Below, piece by piece: positions 1-14,466 of a stretch of 64,000 nt of DNA (position 1 is the stretch's first letter; every line of letters starts with the position of its first letter). The notes beneath the pieces were generated by a model. The model saw only the letters and a list, made by a program, of their open reading frames with translations. It did no database searches and had not been told where the DNA came from. The position numbers and the translations under genes were made by a program. Source of the DNA: Pseudooceanicola marinus (GTDB lineage: Bacteria; Pseudomonadota; Alphaproteobacteria; Rhodobacterales; Rhodobacteraceae); contig NZ_JAIVMC010000009.1 of assembly GCF_020177265.1 (NCBI RefSeq), forward strand, positions 186,001 to 250,000, in the 5' to 3' direction.

Positions 1-846
1 ATCCGCCCTGTCGAAATGCAGGTCGACGACCTTCAGGACGAGGTGCGTCGCGTCACCGAACAGGGGTACCGGACCCTGTGCACCACGCTGACCAAGCGGA
101 TGGCGGAGGACCTGACCGAGTACATGCACGAGCAGGGCATCAAGGTCCGCTACATGCATTCCGACATCGACACGATCGAGCGGATCGAGATCCTGCGCGA
201 CCTGCGCCTGGGGGCCTTCGACGTGCTGATCGGGATCAACCTGCTGCGCGAGGGCCTGGATATTCCCGAATGCGGGCTGGTAGCGATTCTCGATGCCGAC
301 AAGGAAGGGTTCCTGCGCTCTGAGACGTCGTTGATCCAGACCATCGGCCGGGCGGCGCGGAACGCCGACGGGCGGGTCATCATGTATGCCGACCGGATCA
401 CCGGCTCGATGGAGCGCGCCCTGGCCGAGACCGAGCGGCGGCGGGAGAAGCAGATCGCCTACAACGAGGAGCATGGCATTACGCCGGAGACGGTGAAGAA
501 GAACGTTGACGACATTCTGGCCGGCCTCTACCAGGGCGATGTGGACATGAACCGTGTCACCGCCAAGGTCGACAAGCCGCTGGTCGGGGCCAACCTGCAG
601 GCGCACCTGGACGGGCTGCGCGACGAGATGCGCAAGGCGGCCGAGAACCTGGAGTTCGAGGAGGCCGCCCGCCTGCGCGACGAGGTCAAGCGGCTGGAAG
701 CCGTGGATCTGGCCGTGGGCGACGACCCAATGGCGCGGCAGTCGGCGGTCGAAGCGGCCTCGGAGGCGGCCACCAAGTCACGCGGGCGCTCCACCGCCGG
801 TCGACCCGGCCAGCGCGGTGGCAACGTGAAACGGCGCAAGCGGTGA
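1..846 (+). CDS. uvrB: UvrABC excision nuclease subunit B, C-terminal part (5' end outside window)
   Basis: This is the end of UvrB, the damage-verifying helicase-like subunit of nucleotide excision repair that hands damaged DNA from UvrA to UvrC. The reading frame is open from the first base, so about 281 C-terminal residues are present. They hold the last helicase motifs, including [13 protein letters not shown] and QTIGRAARN near bases 230-360, which belong to the ATP-binding fold. A C-terminal UVR motif follows at about bases 590-700 ([13 protein letters not shown]), the helical hairpin that contacts UvrC. The tail is Arg/Lys/Gly-rich, as is common in alphaproteobacteria. A YdcF-like gene starts 7 bases after the stop. 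Confidence 0.97.
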   Translation: MRPVEMQVDDLQDEVRRVTEQGYRTLCTTLTKRMAEDLTEYMHEQGIKVRYMHSDIDTIERIEILRDLRLGAFDVLIGINLLREGLDIPECGLVAILDADKEGFLRSETSLIQTIGRAARNADGRVIMYADRITGSMERALAETERRREKQIAYNEEHGITPETVKKNVDDILAGLYQGDVDMNRVTAKVDKPLVGANLQAHLDGLRDEMRKAAENLEFEEAARLRDEVKRLEAVDLAVGDDPMARQSAVEAASEAATKSRGRSTAGRPGQRGGNVKRRKR

Positions 847-853
847 GGGGCGT

Positions 854-1348
854 GTGACCCGCACGGCCCTGATCCTCGGGGCGGCCGTTCGGCCCGATGG
901 CTCCGCGTCGCCGGGGCTGCGCCGGAGGGTAGAACATGCCGCCGACCTGTTTCACCGCGGGGAGGTGGCGCGGGTCATCCCCTGTGGCGGGGTCGGGCGC
1001 CATGGCCCGTCCGAGGCCGAGGTCATGGCCGCGATCCTGCGCGACAGGGGCGTGCCAGCGCAGGCGCTGCTGCTGGAGGGCCGTTCCACCGACACCATCA
1101 GCAATATCGGCAATGCCCTGCGCCTTTGCCCCGACCTGCGGGAGGTGGTCATCGTCACCGATGCCTACCATGCACCACGTGCGCGCCTGATCGCCCGTCA
1201 CCTGGGGCTGACGGCCTCCAGCTCCAGCCCGGCGGATGGTCCCTCGGGCCTGCGGCTGCAGCGTGCCCGGCTGCGCGAAGCCGCGTCGATGGCCAAGGTG
1301 GTGATCTGGATGGCCACGGGCCACCGGCTGCGCCGCGGGAACCTTTGA
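854..1348 (+). CDS. YdcF/SanA-like DUF218 protein
   Basis: A 164-residue protein of the DUF218 (YdcF/ElyC/SanA) family. The Rossmann-like core is visible: an N-terminal strand ALILGAAV, the CGGVGRHGPSEA stretch with the conserved glycines and Glu, RSTDTISNI, and VTDAYHAPRA with the family's T-D-x-x-H pattern. There is no convincing membrane anchor, so it resembles cytoplasmic YdcF more than SanA or ElyC. The biochemical role of the family is poorly defined; links to envelope maintenance and SAM binding have been reported. The start is a GTG with GAGGGG just upstream, 7 bases after uvrB, so the two are probably co-transcribed. Confidence 0.85.
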   Translation: MTRTALILGAAVRPDGSASPGLRRRVEHAADLFHRGEVARVIPCGGVGRHGPSEAEVMAAILRDRGVPAQALLLEGRSTDTISNIGNALRLCPDLREVVIVTDAYHAPRARLIARHLGLTASSSSPADGPSGLRLQRARLREAASMAKVVIWMATGHRLRRGNL

Positions 1349-1408
1349 CCCCGTTCGGACGTTCATTTTCCAGTTAAGGAATTGAGCACAACCGAACGGA
1401 GTTGACCC

Positions 1409-1597
1409 ATGGAATTCGGACTTCTGGGACTGATCGTCCTCATCGCCGACATCTACGCCATCTACCAGGTGCTGACCTCTGCCGCGTCGGGTGGGGCCAA
1501 GATCCTGTGGACCCTGCTGATCCTGATCCTGCCGGTCCTGGGCTTCATCATCTGGCTGCTGGCCGGTCCGCGTGGCGGCCGTTCGGTGCGGGTGTAA
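1409..1597 (+). CDS. Small PLDc_N-type membrane protein
   Basis: A 62-residue protein made almost entirely of two hydrophobic helices (about residues 3-23 and 32-52), joined by a short polar turn and ending in a basic tail. The spacing and the second-helix pattern ILILPVLGFIIWLLAGPR match the PLDc_N (phospholipase D-nuclease N-terminal) domain, which often occurs alone as a tiny inner-membrane protein of unknown role. An ATG lies 8-10 bases after a GGAG. It is the last gene before a long non-coding stretch that leads into rpsD. Confidence 0.75.
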   Translation: MEFGLLGLIVLIADIYAIYQVLTSAASGGAKILWTLLILILPVLGFIIWLLAGPRGGRSVRV

Positions 1598-2267
1598 TCT
1601 GACCCCCCCCTAATTGGGGCATGTCGATGAAACGGGCCGCTGCGCGAATGCGTGGCGGTCTTCTTCGTTTTGTCAGGGGCGGTAGTGTGCGTCCGGTCCT
1701 GCTACCGCCCAGCGGGCACCACTAAAGATTTGAATTGCGGGGCTTCTTCGCGACCGGCAATTCACATGCGGAAATGCGGCGCATCATGCAATACGATCGG
1801 AAGCTGCTTCCTTCCGTCAGGGCGACCCGGTCAATTTATCTCGGGGCCTCAACGTCAGGCCCGGCGCGGCCAACACCTCTGCGCTAGCATCGCTACAGAG
1901 AATCTCGCATAGGGCGAATCGGACGCTATGCCTACAATCATCTGGCACTCACCTGATGGTTGCAAGATGGGCCTGCGTACTGCCGGTGGCTTTTGCTGGG
2001 CCTCGGCGCGACCCTGCCCGGCAATTGGTCACACGAGTTACTTGCAGAGCCTGCGCGGCCTCGGTTCGGGCAGTCCGGGCGTGATCTGGAAAGCCGAAGA
2101 AACAGGGGCGGGCCGATTGACTCTGTCCCGTTTGCCCGTATAAGCGCGGCTCCATTGGTGTTGGTGGCCCCCGCAAGGGGATCCCTGTCAACCCGGGTCG
2201 CCTGTCCCGCAAGGGGGAGGTCCGGGGAGAGGACAACGCCCTTCGTAACTCAAGAAGGAGATCAGCC
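1598..2267 (+). other. Non-coding stretch upstream of rpsD
   Basis: About 670 bases without a supportable gene. Short open frames here lack ribosome sites and recognisable protein. A 9-bp inverted repeat, GGGCGGTAG at 1677-1685 against CTACCGCCC at 1702-1710, could form a hairpin with a 16-base loop, but no T-run follows. The middle part (about 1720-1960) looks less GC-rich than its surroundings. The last 150 bases hold the rpsD promoter and leader. No tRNA or known small RNA was recognised. Confidence 0.6.
2117..2144 (+). promoter_or_regulatory. Probable rpsD promoter
   Basis: TTGACT at 2117-2122, a 16-bp spacer and TATAAG at 2139-2144, followed by a GCGCGGC-type GC-rich discriminator. This is close to the sigma70 consensus and sits about 120 bases before the rpsD GTG start. 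Confidence 0.65.
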
Positions 2268-2888
2268 GTGACCAAACGCACGTCTGCCAAGTACAAGATC
2301 GACCGCCGCATGGGCGAAAACATCTGGGGCCGCCCGAAGTCCCCGGTGAACCGCCGTGAATACGGCCCCGGCCAGCACGGCCAGCGCCGCAAGGGCAAGA
2401 TGTCCGACTTCGGCCTGCAGCTGCGCGCCAAGCAGAAGCTGAAAGGCTACTACGGCGACCTGACCGAGAAGCAGTTCCGCCGCATCTTCGGCGAAGCCGA
2501 GCGTCGCAAGGGCGACACCGGTGAGCTGCTCATCGGCCTGCTGGAACGCCGCCTGGACGCCGTCGTCTACCGCGCCAAGTTCGTCGCGACCGTCTTCGCG
2601 GCCCGTCAGTTCGTGAACCACGGCCACGTCCTGGTGAACGGCAAGCGCGTGAACATCCCCTCCTACCGCGTGAAGGAAGGCGACGTGATCGAGGTCCGCG
2701 AGAAGTCCAAGCAGATGACCGCCGTCCTGGAAGCCATCCAGCTGCCCGAGCGTGACGTGCCCGACTACCTCGAAGTCGACACCTCCAAGCTGACCGCGAC
2801 CTTCGTGCGCACCCCTGGCCTGTCGGACGTTCCCTACCCCGTCCAGATGGAACCGAACCTGGTCATCGAATACTACGCCCAGAACTAA
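2268..2888 (+). CDS. rpsD: 30S ribosomal protein S4
   Basis: S4 is a primary 16S rRNA-binding protein that starts 30S assembly near the decoding-site entry. The 206-residue length is normal for the family. The N-terminal third has the [10 protein letters not shown]...[11 protein letters not shown] pattern, and an S4 RNA-binding domain occupies about residues 95-155 (RRLDAVVYR...[21 protein letters not shown]). The cysteine-free (zinc-independent) form is used. The start is GTG after an AGAAGGAG ribosome site. The gene has its own promoter and terminator and lies about 38 kb from the alpha operon genes rpsM, rpsK and rpoA, with which it is grouped in E. coli, where S4 represses that operon. 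Confidence 0.98.
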   Translation: MTKRTSAKYKIDRRMGENIWGRPKSPVNRREYGPGQHGQRRKGKMSDFGLQLRAKQKLKGYYGDLTEKQFRRIFGEAERRKGDTGELLIGLLERRLDAVVYRAKFVATVFAARQFVNHGHVLVNGKRVNIPSYRVKEGDVIEVREKSKQMTAVLEAIQLPERDVPDYLEVDTSKLTATFVRTPGLSDVPYPVQMEPNLVIEYYAQN

Positions 2889-2910
2889 GTTCTGCCACGA
2901 CAGTTTCCGG

Positions 2911-2942
2911 AAAGGGCCGTGCCAAGTGCGCGGCCCTTTTTG
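2911..2942 (+). terminator. rpsD intrinsic terminator
   Basis: AAAGGGCCG at 2911-2919 pairs with CGGCCCTTT at 2931-2939. The loop is short and a run of five T follows. It lies 22 bases past the rpsD stop. Confidence 0.85.
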
Positions 2943-3001
2943 CATGGGTGAAAGGGATGGGGCGATAGAGCCGGGGCGGGGCCGTCCGGTCCCTGCGCGG
3001 G

Positions 3002-3787
3002 TCAGTCGGGAGAGTTGCCGATGTCCTCGCAGGTCTCTTCCAGCTCGCGCGTGGGGTGGCGTGCGGCCTTCAGGGCGCTGTCGAGGTCGGCGCCCTCGAC
3101 CGTGGCGCGGGCCAGTTCGTCCAGCGCGAAGGTCTGCACCAGGGCGGTGCCCTTCATCACGTCGCGCGACAGGGCGAGGATCGCCAGGTAGTCCAGGTGA
3201 TTGCCCAGCATGCCGGAGCCGTCTTCCTCGCCGCCCTCGGCATTGATCCGGCAGGCCTCGACCGAGACCGACAGGAAGGAACGGCAGACCGTGGGGCGGG
3301 CGTCGTAGACCCGGCAGGCGCGGGTGTCCGGATCCAGCGCCGCGCAGGCGTTGGCGTTCCAGGCGCGGCCGTCGGGCTGGCCGGCCAGCGGGGCGAGGGC
3401 GGCGTGCATGCGGCGTGCCTCGGCCTCGGTGATCAGCCCGCCGTCGCCTTCCAGCAGGATGCAGCAGAAGGCGCAGCCCTCGGCGCAGGCGGCGTTGACC
3501 AGCTGCTCGGGGTTGTTGGCGCGGATCTGCTCGCCGGTCATCGCGGCCAGCTTGCGCGCGGCCTCGCCCGAGGCCAGCTCGGCCCGGATGTCGCGGAAGG
3601 GCTGGCCCTGGGTCTCGGCGCTGGCCAGCCAGGCATCCAGGATGCGTCGCCCGCGATCTTCCAGCGCTGCGGGCATGCCGCGGGCCCGGGCCTTCGTCAG
3701 CTTGGTGCGCAGGTCCGCGATGCTGGCCGGGCGGCCCTTGGCAGTCTTGCGTCCGGCGGTGGAGGATCGAGCGGGGGTGCGGGCCAT
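3002..3787 (-). CDS. YkgJ family cysteine-cluster protein
   Basis: A 261-residue protein with a YkgJ-type putative Zn/Fe-S-chelating domain. The cluster CAEGCAFCC (C-x3-C-x2-CC) lies near residue 100, and further cysteines follow in NACAALDP, RACRVYDARP, TVCRSF and VEAC. The first 40 residues are rich in Arg, Lys and Ala, and the middle is helical. The function of YkgJ proteins is not established; metal binding is inferred from the cysteines. The ATG follows AGGAG by a normal spacing. The gene is transcribed convergently with rpsD and points away from rplJ, so it is an independent unit inside the ribosomal region. Confidence 0.85.
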   Translation of the reverse strand: MARTPARSSTAGRKTAKGRPASIADLRTKLTKARARGMPAALEDRGRRILDAWLASAETQGQPFRDIRAELASGEAARKLAAMTGEQIRANNPEQLVNAACAEGCAFCCILLEGDGGLITEAEARRMHAALAPLAGQPDGRAWNANACAALDPDTRACRVYDARPTVCRSFLSVSVEACRINAEGGEEDGSGMLGNHLDYLAILALSRDVMKGTALVQTFALDELARATVEGADLDSALKAARHPTRELEETCEDIGNSPD

Positions 3788-3947
3788 GCGGGTCTCCTGG
3801 CGGGGTCCCTTCCGGGAGCTGGGAAGGCGGAGTATATCGGCTATGACCTCAGGGTCCAGCGAGCGGGGCAGGGCGCATGTCGCCGGCGCCGCGCTGCGTC
3901 GGGCGCGGCGCCGTTACCCGCGTTTGCCCGGCCCTGCGAATAGGGTC

Positions 3948-3976
3948 TTCACAAGCACGGGCAAAAGCCCTAGAAG
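3948..3976 (+). promoter_or_regulatory. Candidate rplJ-rplL promoter
   Basis: TTCACA at 3948-3953, exactly 17 bp, then TAGAAG at 3971-3976 followed by CCCGC. The match is weaker than the other ribosomal promoters in this window, but position and spacing fit. It would give a leader of about 235 nt carrying the L10 leader structure. Confidence 0.45.
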
Positions 3977-4009
3977 CCCGCTCTGTCAGGGCATCCGGGA
4001 TTCGGATCG

Positions 4010-4180
4010 CCCCGACGATTCGTCCGAGACGGTGGGTGAAGGGGATCTGCTCTTCATAATTCCTGCCTGAGACGGGTAAGCACCAGATTTCTTCGGGCCC
4101 GCTCGTGTGCGGCTCCCCGGGACGATCTTGGACGGACCCCGTTACGGACCCGCTTGCCGGGACGTAAGTCCCCGGCAGAA
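4010..4180 (+). ncRNA. Probable L10 leader (autoregulatory mRNA element)
   Basis: The leader contains GAGACGGTGGGTGAA near 4026-4040 and TTCATAATTCC then GCCTGAGACGGGTAAGC near 4052-4081. This arrangement resembles the L10-binding kink-turn leader found upstream of rplJ in many bacteria, which mimics the L10/L12 site on 23S rRNA and represses translation when L10 is in excess. A second hairpin, TGCCGGGAC (4155-4163), GTAA, then GTCCCCGGCA (4168-4177) with one bulged C, lies before the rplJ ribosome site. I recognise it by position and motif, not by a covariance search. It fills most of the gene-free gap 3788-4220. Confidence 0.6.
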
Positions 4181-4220
4181 CTGAGCCGGAGGGTCACACC
4201 TCCCTGATTGGAGTGAAACT

Positions 4221-4739
4221 GTGGATAGAGCCCAGAAAGAGAAAGTGGTCGAGGAACTCGGCCAGATCTTCGAAAGCTCTGGCGTTGTGGTGGTTGCCCA
4301 CTACACCGGTCTCACGGTTGCTGAGATGCAGTCTCTGCGCGCAAAGGCACGTGATGCCGATGCAGCAGTGCGCGTCGCCAAGAACAGGCTCGCCAAGATC
4401 GCCCTGGAAGGCAAGCCCTGCGAGAGCATGGCCGAATTCCTGACGGGCATGACCGTTCTGACCTATTCCGAGGACCCTGTCGCAGCTGCGAAGGTCGCGG
4501 AAGATTTCGCCAAAGAGAACAAGAAGTTCGAAATTCTCGGCGGCGCAATGGGTGAGAGCGCTCTGGACCGGGCCGGTGTCGAAGCCGTGTCGAAGATGCC
4601 CTCGCGCGACGAGCTTATCGCTCAGATCGCGTCCTGCATCGGCGCACCCGCTTCGAACATTGCCGGTGCCATTGGCGCCCCTGCTTCGAATATCGCCTCC
4701 ATCCTCTCCACGATCGAAGAGCGTGGCGAGGCGGCGTAA
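4221..4739 (+). CDS. rplJ: 50S ribosomal protein L10
   Basis: L10 forms the base of the ribosomal stalk and anchors L7/L12 dimers to 23S rRNA. The 172-residue length is normal. The N-terminal RNA-binding domain runs to about residue 130 ([14 protein letters not shown]..., [12 protein letters not shown]). The C-terminal helix, where L12 dimers bind, is Ala-rich with a short internal duplication: [10 protein letters not shown] followed by [10 protein letters not shown]. The start is GTG behind GGAG. Genes for L11 and L1 (rplK, rplA), its usual upstream neighbours, are not in this window. Confidence 0.98.
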   Translation: MDRAQKEKVVEELGQIFESSGVVVVAHYTGLTVAEMQSLRAKARDADAAVRVAKNRLAKIALEGKPCESMAEFLTGMTVLTYSEDPVAAAKVAEDFAKENKKFEILGGAMGESALDRAGVEAVSKMPSRDELIAQIASCIGAPASNIAGAIGAPASNIASILSTIEERGEAA

Positions 4740-4811
4740 GCAACATGAGAACCGGCGTAGGGCCGCAGGCCCACACGTTGGAACACATCTAGAGATACGG
4801 AAAGAAGTCAA

Positions 4812-5192
4812 ATGGCTGATCTGAAGAAACTGGCAGAAGACATCGTTGGTCTGACCCTGCTGGAAGCACAAGAACTGAAAACCATCCTGAAAGACGAGTA
4901 CGGCATCGAGCCCGCAGCCGGTGGCGCCGTCATGATGGCTGGCCCCGCAGGTGGTGGCGAAGCCGCTGCTGAAGAAGAAAAGACCGAGTTCGACGTCATC
5001 CTGAAGTCGGCCGGCGCCTCCAAGATCAACGTGATCAAGGAAGTCCGCGGCATCACCGGCCTGGGCCTGAAAGAAGCCAAGGAACTGGTCGAAGCCGGCG
5101 GCAAGGCTGTCAAAGAAGGCGTCTCGAAAGAGGAAGCCGAAGAGATCAAAGGCAAGCTGGAAGCAGCTGGCGCCGAGATCGAAGTCAAGTAA
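4812..5192 (+). CDS. rplL: 50S ribosomal protein L7/L12
   Basis: L7/L12 is the multi-copy stalk protein that recruits and stimulates the GTPase factors EF-Tu, EF-G, IF2 and RF3. The 126-residue protein has an N-terminal dimerisation domain (to about residue 35), a flexible Ala/Gly-rich hinge (about 36-57) and the compact C-terminal domain with the factor-binding helix ([21 protein letters not shown]). It lies 72 bases after rplJ, which allows its translation to be set separately to give several copies per L10. A terminator follows. Confidence 0.98.
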   Translation: MADLKKLAEDIVGLTLLEAQELKTILKDEYGIEPAAGGAVMMAGPAGGGEAAAEEEKTEFDVILKSAGASKINVIKEVRGITGLGLKEAKELVEAGGKAVKEGVSKEEAEEIKGKLEAAGAEIEVK

Positions 5193-5233
5193 TTGGCTTT
5201 CGGTCCGCGCGTGTCGCGGATCGTCTCATAGGG

Positions 5234-5262
5234 AACGGGCGTCCTTCGGGGCGCCCGTTTCT
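5234..5262 (+). terminator. rplJL terminator or attenuator
   Basis: A 10-bp stem, ACGGGCGTCC against GGGCGCCCGT with one G-U pair, is closed by a TTCG tetraloop and followed by only TTTCTCG. The weak T-run suggests partial read-through into rpoBC, as is known for rplL-rpoB in E. coli. Confidence 0.6.
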
Positions 5263-5812
5263 CGTCTTGGCCCCGGCCGGCACGGCGTAGGGCCTGGGCG
5301 GGATCTTGTCGAAATATTCATACCTTGGCAGGCCGGCCATTGCGCTGACGCGCAAGGTGTCCTATTTGCAAGGTTCCGCTGGACCCGTGCGATTCGGGCT
5401 GGCCGTTGTTGCATTCCCGCGAGGTGTTCCCGACTTCCATCCAATTCGTCTTTCGCAGGAAGCGACCGGAGCGGAGCGGGGCAGGCCCCCGACAGGCGCC
5501 GGACCCTCGGATAGGCAGGATGCGTCAGGAGCAAATCTCAGGATCACGCGGGCGCCGCCCCAGGGCAGGCTGCCGGAACCGAAGAATTCACAGGCTGGAT
5601 GCGGGATTTCCGCGTCCGGCTATCGCTGTCTGGGACCCCATCTTGGCGAGGGCTTGCCGCAAAGCCCTCTCCAAGGCGAGGTTCAAGGATCGGGAGGCCA
5701 CCATTGGGCAGGTGGTCAGGCATTGATCCGAACCCCCTGTTTCGAAGGGCGCAGTACCGGGAGGCCCCGACGGTACATGCGACCGGATGAGAAACGAAAG
5801 GTGACGTCCGTC
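5263..5812 (+). other. Long rpoB leader region
   Basis: About 550 bases without a supportable gene. The rpoB reading frame stays open upstream from about 5306, but the extra 169 codons resemble no RpoB N-terminus, and the true start at 5813 has the conserved sequence. A possible promoter, TTGCGC at 5340-5345 then 17 bp then TATTTG at 5363-5368, is weak. The region may hold a promoter and an untranslated leader for rpoBC. Confidence 0.5.
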
Positions 5813-9949
<4,137 letters not shown>

Positions 9950-10033
9950 CGGCCGCTTTCGCGACCCGTTAGGGCGGGGATCTCCCCGCCCGCCCCTCTC
10001 CTACTGCTCCCTCACCTCATCGAGGAATAAGAC

Positions 10034-13000
10034 ATGAACCAGGAACTGACGAACAACCCGTTCAACCCGCTGACGCCGCCCAAGGCGTTCGACGAGATCA
10101 AGGTCTCGCTGGCGTCGCCGGAACGGATCCTTTCGTGGTCCTATGGCGAGATCAAGAAGCCCGAGACCATCAACTACCGGACCTACAAGCCCGAGCGCGA
10201 CGGCCTGTTCTGTGCCCGTATCTTCGGGCCGATCAAGGACTACGAGTGCCTCTGCGGCAAGTACAAGCGGATGAAGTACCGTGGCGTCGTCTGCGAGAAA
10301 TGCGGCGTGGAAGTCACGCTGCAGAAGGTCCGCCGCGAGCGCATGGGCCACATCGAGCTGGCCGCGCCCGTCGCGCACATCTGGTTCCTGAAATCGCTGC
10401 CGTCCCGCATCGGCCTGATGCTGGACATGACGCTGCGTGATCTGGAACGTGTGCTGTACTTCGAAAACTACGTGGTGATCGAACCCGGCCTGACGGACCT
10501 GACCTATGGTCAGATGATGTCCGAGGAAGAGTTCATGGACGCCCAGGACACCTATGGCGCGGACGCCTTCGAGGCCGACATCGGCGCCGAGGCCATCCGC
10601 AAGATGCTGTCCAACATCGACCTGGAATCCGAGGCAGAGACCCTGCGCGCGGACCTGGCCGAGGCTACCGGCGAACTGAAGCCGAAGAAGATCATCAAGC
10701 GTCTGAAGGTCGTGGAATCCTTCCTCGAGTCGGGCAACCGTCCCGAGTGGATGATCATGACCGTGATCCCGGTCATTCCGCCGGAACTGCGTCCGCTGGT
10801 GCCGCTGGACGGTGGCCGCTTCGCGACCTCCGACCTGAACGACCTGTACCGCCGGGTGATCAACCGGAACAACCGTCTGAAGCGCCTGATCGACCTGCGC
10901 GCGCCCGACATCATCGTGCGGAACGAAAAGCGGATGCTGCAGGAATCCGTCGACGCCCTGTTCGACAACGGCCGCCGTGGCCGCGTCATCACCGGTGCCA
11001 ACAAGCGCCCGCTGAAGTCGCTGTCGGACATGCTGAAGGGTAAGCACGGCCGCTTCCGTCAGAACCTTCTGGGTAAGCGGGTCGACTTCTCCGGCCGTTC
11101 CGTGATTGTGACGGGCCCCGAGCTGAAGCTGCACCAGTGCGGCCTGCCGAAGAAGATGGCGCTCGAACTGTTCAAGCCCTTCATCTACTCGCGCCTGGAG
11201 GCCAAGGGCCTTTCCAGCACCGTGAAGCAGGCGAAGAAGCTGGTCGAGAAAGAGCGCCCCGAGGTCTGGGACATCCTGGATGAGGTCATCCGCGAGCACC
11301 CGGTCCTGCTGAACCGTGCGCCGACGCTGCACCGTCTGGGCATCCAGGCCTTTGAACCCCAGCTGATCGAGGGTAAGGCCATCCAGCTGCACCCGCTGGT
11401 CTGCTCGGCCTTCAACGCCGACTTCGACGGTGACCAGATGGCCGTTCACGTGCCGCTGTCGCTGGAAGCGCAGCTGGAAGCCCGCGTGCTGATGATGTCG
11501 ACGAACAACGTTCTGTCGCCCGCCAACGGCGCGCCGATCATCGTTCCGTCGCAGGACATGATCCTCGGCCTCTACTACACCTCGATCGCCCGTGACGGCA
11601 TGAAGGGCGAAGGCATGACCTTCTCCTCCATCGACGAGGTCCAGTACGCGCTGGACACCGGCGAAGTGCACATGCACGCCAAGATCACCGCGCGGATCCT
11701 GCAGATCGACGAGGAAGGCAACGAAGTCTACAAGCGCTTCGAAACCACCCCCGGTCGTGTGCGCCTCGGCGCCCTGCTGCCGATGAACGCCAAGGCCCCG
11801 TTCGAGCTGGTCAACCAGCTGCTGCGGAAGAAGGACGTTCAGCGCGTCATCGACACCGTCTACCGCTACTGCGGTCAGAAGGAATCGGTCATCTTCTGTG
11901 ACCAGATCATGTCCATGGGCTTCAAGGAGGCCTTCAAGGCAGGGATCTCCTTCGGCAAGGACGACATGGTGATCCCCGAGACCAAGTGGACCATCGTCGA
12001 CGAGACCCGCGAGCAGGTGAAGGACTTCGAACAACAGTACATGGACGGCCTGATCACCCAGGGCGAAAAGTACAACAAGGTTGTCGATGCCTGGTCGAAG
12101 TGTAACGACAAGGTCACCGAGGCCATGATGTCCACCATCTCGGACGTGAAATACGACGAGAATGGTGCCGAGGGCGAGATCAACTCGGTCTACATGATGG
12201 CCCACTCCGGTGCGCGTGGCTCGGTCACCCAGATGAAACAGCTGGGCGGGATGCGCGGCCTGATGGCGAAGCCGAACGGCGACATCATCGAGACGCCGAT
12301 CATCTCGAACTTCAAGGAAGGTCTGACCGTTCTTGAATACTTCAACTCGACCCACGGCGCCCGTAAGGGTCTGTCGGATACCGCACTGAAGACGGCGAAC
12401 TCGGGTTACCTGACCCGTCGTCTGGTGGACGTCGCCCAGGACTGCATCGTGCGTGAGCCCGACTGCGGCACCGAGCAGGCGATCACCGCTGAAGCGGCCG
12501 TCAACGACGGTGAGGTCGTGGCGACTCTGGGCGAACGTGTCCTGGGCCGTGTCTCGGCCGACGACGTGCTGCGTCCCGGCACCGACGAGATCCTGGTCAA
12601 GGCTGGCCAGCTGATCGACGAGCGCGCTGCCGACTCGATCGAAGAGGCGAACGTGCAGTCGATGCGCATCCGCTCGCCGCTGACCTGTGAGGCCGAGGAT
12701 GGCGTCTGTGCCGCCTGCTACGGTCGTGACCTGGCCCGCGGTACGCAGGTGAACATCGGCGAGGCCGTCGGTATCATCGCGGCCCAGTCCATCGGTGAAC
12801 CCGGCACCCAGCTGACGATGCGGACCTTCCACATCGGCGGCGTGGCGCAGGGTGGCCAGCAGTCCTTCATGGAAAGCTCCACCGACGGCATTGTCAGCTT
12901 CGAGAACGCCAACCTGCTGGACAATGCGGCCGGCGAAACGCTCATCATGGGCCGCAACATGAAGCTGCGGATCATGGACGAGCATGGCGAGGAACGCGCC

Positions 13001-14263
13001 AGCCACAAGCTGGGCTACGGTACCAAGCTGTTCGTCAAGGACGGTCAGAAGATCGCCCGCGGCGACAAGATGTTCGAATGGGACCCCTACACCCTGCCGA
13101 TCATCGCCGAGAAGGCCGGTAAGGTGCGCTACGTGGACCTGGTCACGGGTATCGCCGTGCGCGAGGAAACCGACGATGCGACGGGCATGACCCAGAAGAT
13201 CGTCGCCGACTGGCGTGCCGCGCCCAAGGGCAACGAGCTGAAGCCGGAACTGCTGATCGTCGACGAGGATGGCGAACCGCTGCGCAACGACGCAGGCAAC
13301 CCGGTGACCTATCCGATGTCGGTGGATGCGATCCTGTCGGTCGAAGAAGGCCAGGACATCCAGGCCGGTGACGTCGTCGCGCGTATCCCGCGTGAAGGCG
13401 CGAAGACGAAGGACATTACCGGTGGTCTGCCGCGTGTGGCCGAACTCTTCGAGGCGCGTCGTCCCAAGGACCACGCCATCATCGCCGAGATCGACGGCTA
13501 CGTCCGCTTCGGGCGCGATTACAAGAACAAGCGTCGCATCGCGATCGAGCCGGCGGACGAAACCCTGGAGCCCGTGGAATACATGGTGCCCAAGGGCAAG
13601 CACATCCCGGTCACCGAGGGCGATTACGTCCAGAAGGGCGACTACATCATGGACGGCAACCCGGCGCCGCATGACATCCTGGCCATCATGGGTGTCGAAG
13701 CGCTGGCGGACTACATGATCAACGAGGTGCAGGACGTCTACCGACTGCAGGGCGTGAAGATCAACGACAAGCACATCGAGGTGATCGTTCGCCAGATGCT
13801 GCAGAAGTGGGAGATCCTCGACAGCGGCCAGACCACGCTGCTGAAGGGCGAACACGTCGATAAGGTCGAGTTCGACGAGGCCAATGCCAAGGCCGAGGAC
13901 AAGGGCCAGCGCCCCGCCTCCGGTCAGCCGATCCTTCTGGGGATCACCAAGGCCTCGCTGCAGACGCGCTCCTTCATCTCGGCGGCCTCCTTCCAGGAGA
14001 CCACGCGGGTCCTCACCGAGGCTTCGGTGCAGGGCAAGCGCGACAAGCTGGTCGGCCTGAAGGAGAACGTCATCGTGGGTCGCCTGATCCCGGCCGGGAC
14101 GGGGGGCGCCACGCAGCGCGTGCGCTCGATCGCCGGTGCACGGGACAACGTGGTGCTGGATGCCCGCCGGGAAGAGGCCGAGCAGGCCGCGGCCCTGGCG
14201 GCGCCGTCGATGGACAATGAGGCCGACAGCAGCCTCGTGGAAACGCCCGAAGACGACAGCTGA
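10034..14263 (+). CDS. rpoC: DNA-directed RNA polymerase beta-prime subunit
   Basis: RpoC supplies the catalytic magnesium site of RNA polymerase. At 1409 residues it has the normal proteobacterial length. Visible landmarks are the N-terminal zinc finger (CLCGKYKR...CEKCGVE), the rudder and bridge regions, the catalytic loop NADFDGDQM, the bridge helix around GARGS, and a second zinc site ([16 protein letters not shown]). The C-terminus is acidic. It is co-directional with rpoB and ends at a strong terminator, so rpoBC is a closed unit. Confidence 0.98.
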   Translation: MNQELTNNPFNPLTPPKAFDEIKVSLASPERILSWSYGEIKKPETINYRTYKPERDGLFCARIFGPIKDYECLCGKYKRMKYRGVVCEKCGVEVTLQKVRRERMGHIELAAPVAHIWFLKSLPSRIGLMLDMTLRDLERVLYFENYVVIEPGLTDLTYGQMMSEEEFMDAQDTYGADAFEADIGAEAIRKMLSNIDLESEAETLRADLAEATGELKPKKIIKRLKVVESFLESGNRPEWMIMTVIPVIPPELRPLVPLDGGRFATSDLNDLYRRVINRNNRLKRLIDLRAPDIIVRNEKRMLQESVDALFDNGRRGRVITGANKRPLKSLSDMLKGKHGRFRQNLLGKRVDFSGRSVIVTGPELKLHQCGLPKKMALELFKPFIYSRLEAKGLSSTVKQAKKLVEKERPEVWDILDEVIREHPVLLNRAPTLHRLGIQAFEPQLIEGKAIQLHPLVCSAFNADFDGDQMAVHVPLSLEAQLEARVLMMSTNNVLSPANGAPIIVPSQDMILGLYYTSIARDGMKGEGMTFSSIDEVQYALDTGEVHMHAKITARILQIDEEGNEVYKRFETTPGRVRLGALLPMNAKAPFELVNQLLRKKDVQRVIDTVYRYCGQKESVIFCDQIMSMGFKEAFKAGISFGKDDMVIPETKWTIVDETREQVKDFEQQYMDGLITQGEKYNKVVDAWSKCNDKVTEAMMSTISDVKYDENGAEGEINSVYMMAHSGARGSVTQMKQLGGMRGLMAKPNGDIIETPIISNFKEGLTVLEYFNSTHGARKGLSDTALKTANSGYLTRRLVDVAQDCIVREPDCGTEQAITAEAAVNDGEVVATLGERVLGRVSADDVLRPGTDEILVKAGQLIDERAADSIEEANVQSMRIRSPLTCEAEDGVCAACYGRDLARGTQVNIGEAVGIIAAQSIGEPGTQLTMRTFHIGGVAQGGQQSFMESSTDGIVSFENANLLDNAAGETLIMGRNMKLRIMDEHGEERASHKLGYGTKLFVKDGQKIARGDKMFEWDPYTLPIIAEKAGKVRYVDLVTGIAVREETDDATGMTQKIVADWRAAPKGNELKPELLIVDEDGEPLRNDAGNPVTYPMSVDAILSVEEGQDIQAGDVVARIPREGAKTKDITGGLPRVAELFEARRPKDHAIIAEIDGYVRFGRDYKNKRRIAIEPADETLEPVEYMVPKGKHIPVTEGDYVQKGDYIMDGNPAPHDILAIMGVEALADYMINEVQDVYRLQGVKINDKHIEVIVRQMLQKWEILDSGQTTLLKGEHVDKVEFDEANAKAEDKGQRPASGQPILLGITKASLQTRSFISAASFQETTRVLTEASVQGKRDKLVGLKENVIVGRLIPAGTGGATQRVRSIAGARDNVVLDARREEAEQAAALAAPSMDNEADSSLVETPEDDS

Positions 14264-14291
14264 TCCGTCCCGACGGAAACGAAGTTCGGAG

Positions 14292-14317
14292 AAGGCCCCC
14301 CAAGCGGGGGCCTTTTT
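14292..14317 (+). terminator. rpoBC intrinsic terminator
   Basis: AAGGCCCCC at 14292-14300, a CAAGC loop and GGGGGCCTT at 14306-14314, merging into a five-T run. It is 28 bases after the rpoC stop. Confidence 0.9.
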
Positions 14318-14466
14318 CATGCCTGCCGGTCCTGTTCTGTCGCGCGCCCGCCATCGTGCCGGGCGCCATTGCCTTTTCCCGCCCCCCGCGCCATGGCTAT
14401 GCGGCCCGTCGGCGCGGCCCCGTCCGCTCGGGGCTGAAGGGGGAGGGGCAAAAGGGGAGGGGACCC

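Noticed and set aside
1652-2143. Short plus-strand frames upstream of rpsD as small genes
   Set aside because: No ribosome sites, no conserved features and mixed composition; more likely spacer.
5306-5812. Extended N-terminus of RpoB
   Set aside because: Known RpoB proteins begin at the 5813 ATG, and the extension has no similarity to the family.
10001-14320. 1439-codon open frame antisense to rpoC
   Set aside because: Same effect as for rpoB. The frame lies fully over rpoC and has no ribosome site or recognisable domain.
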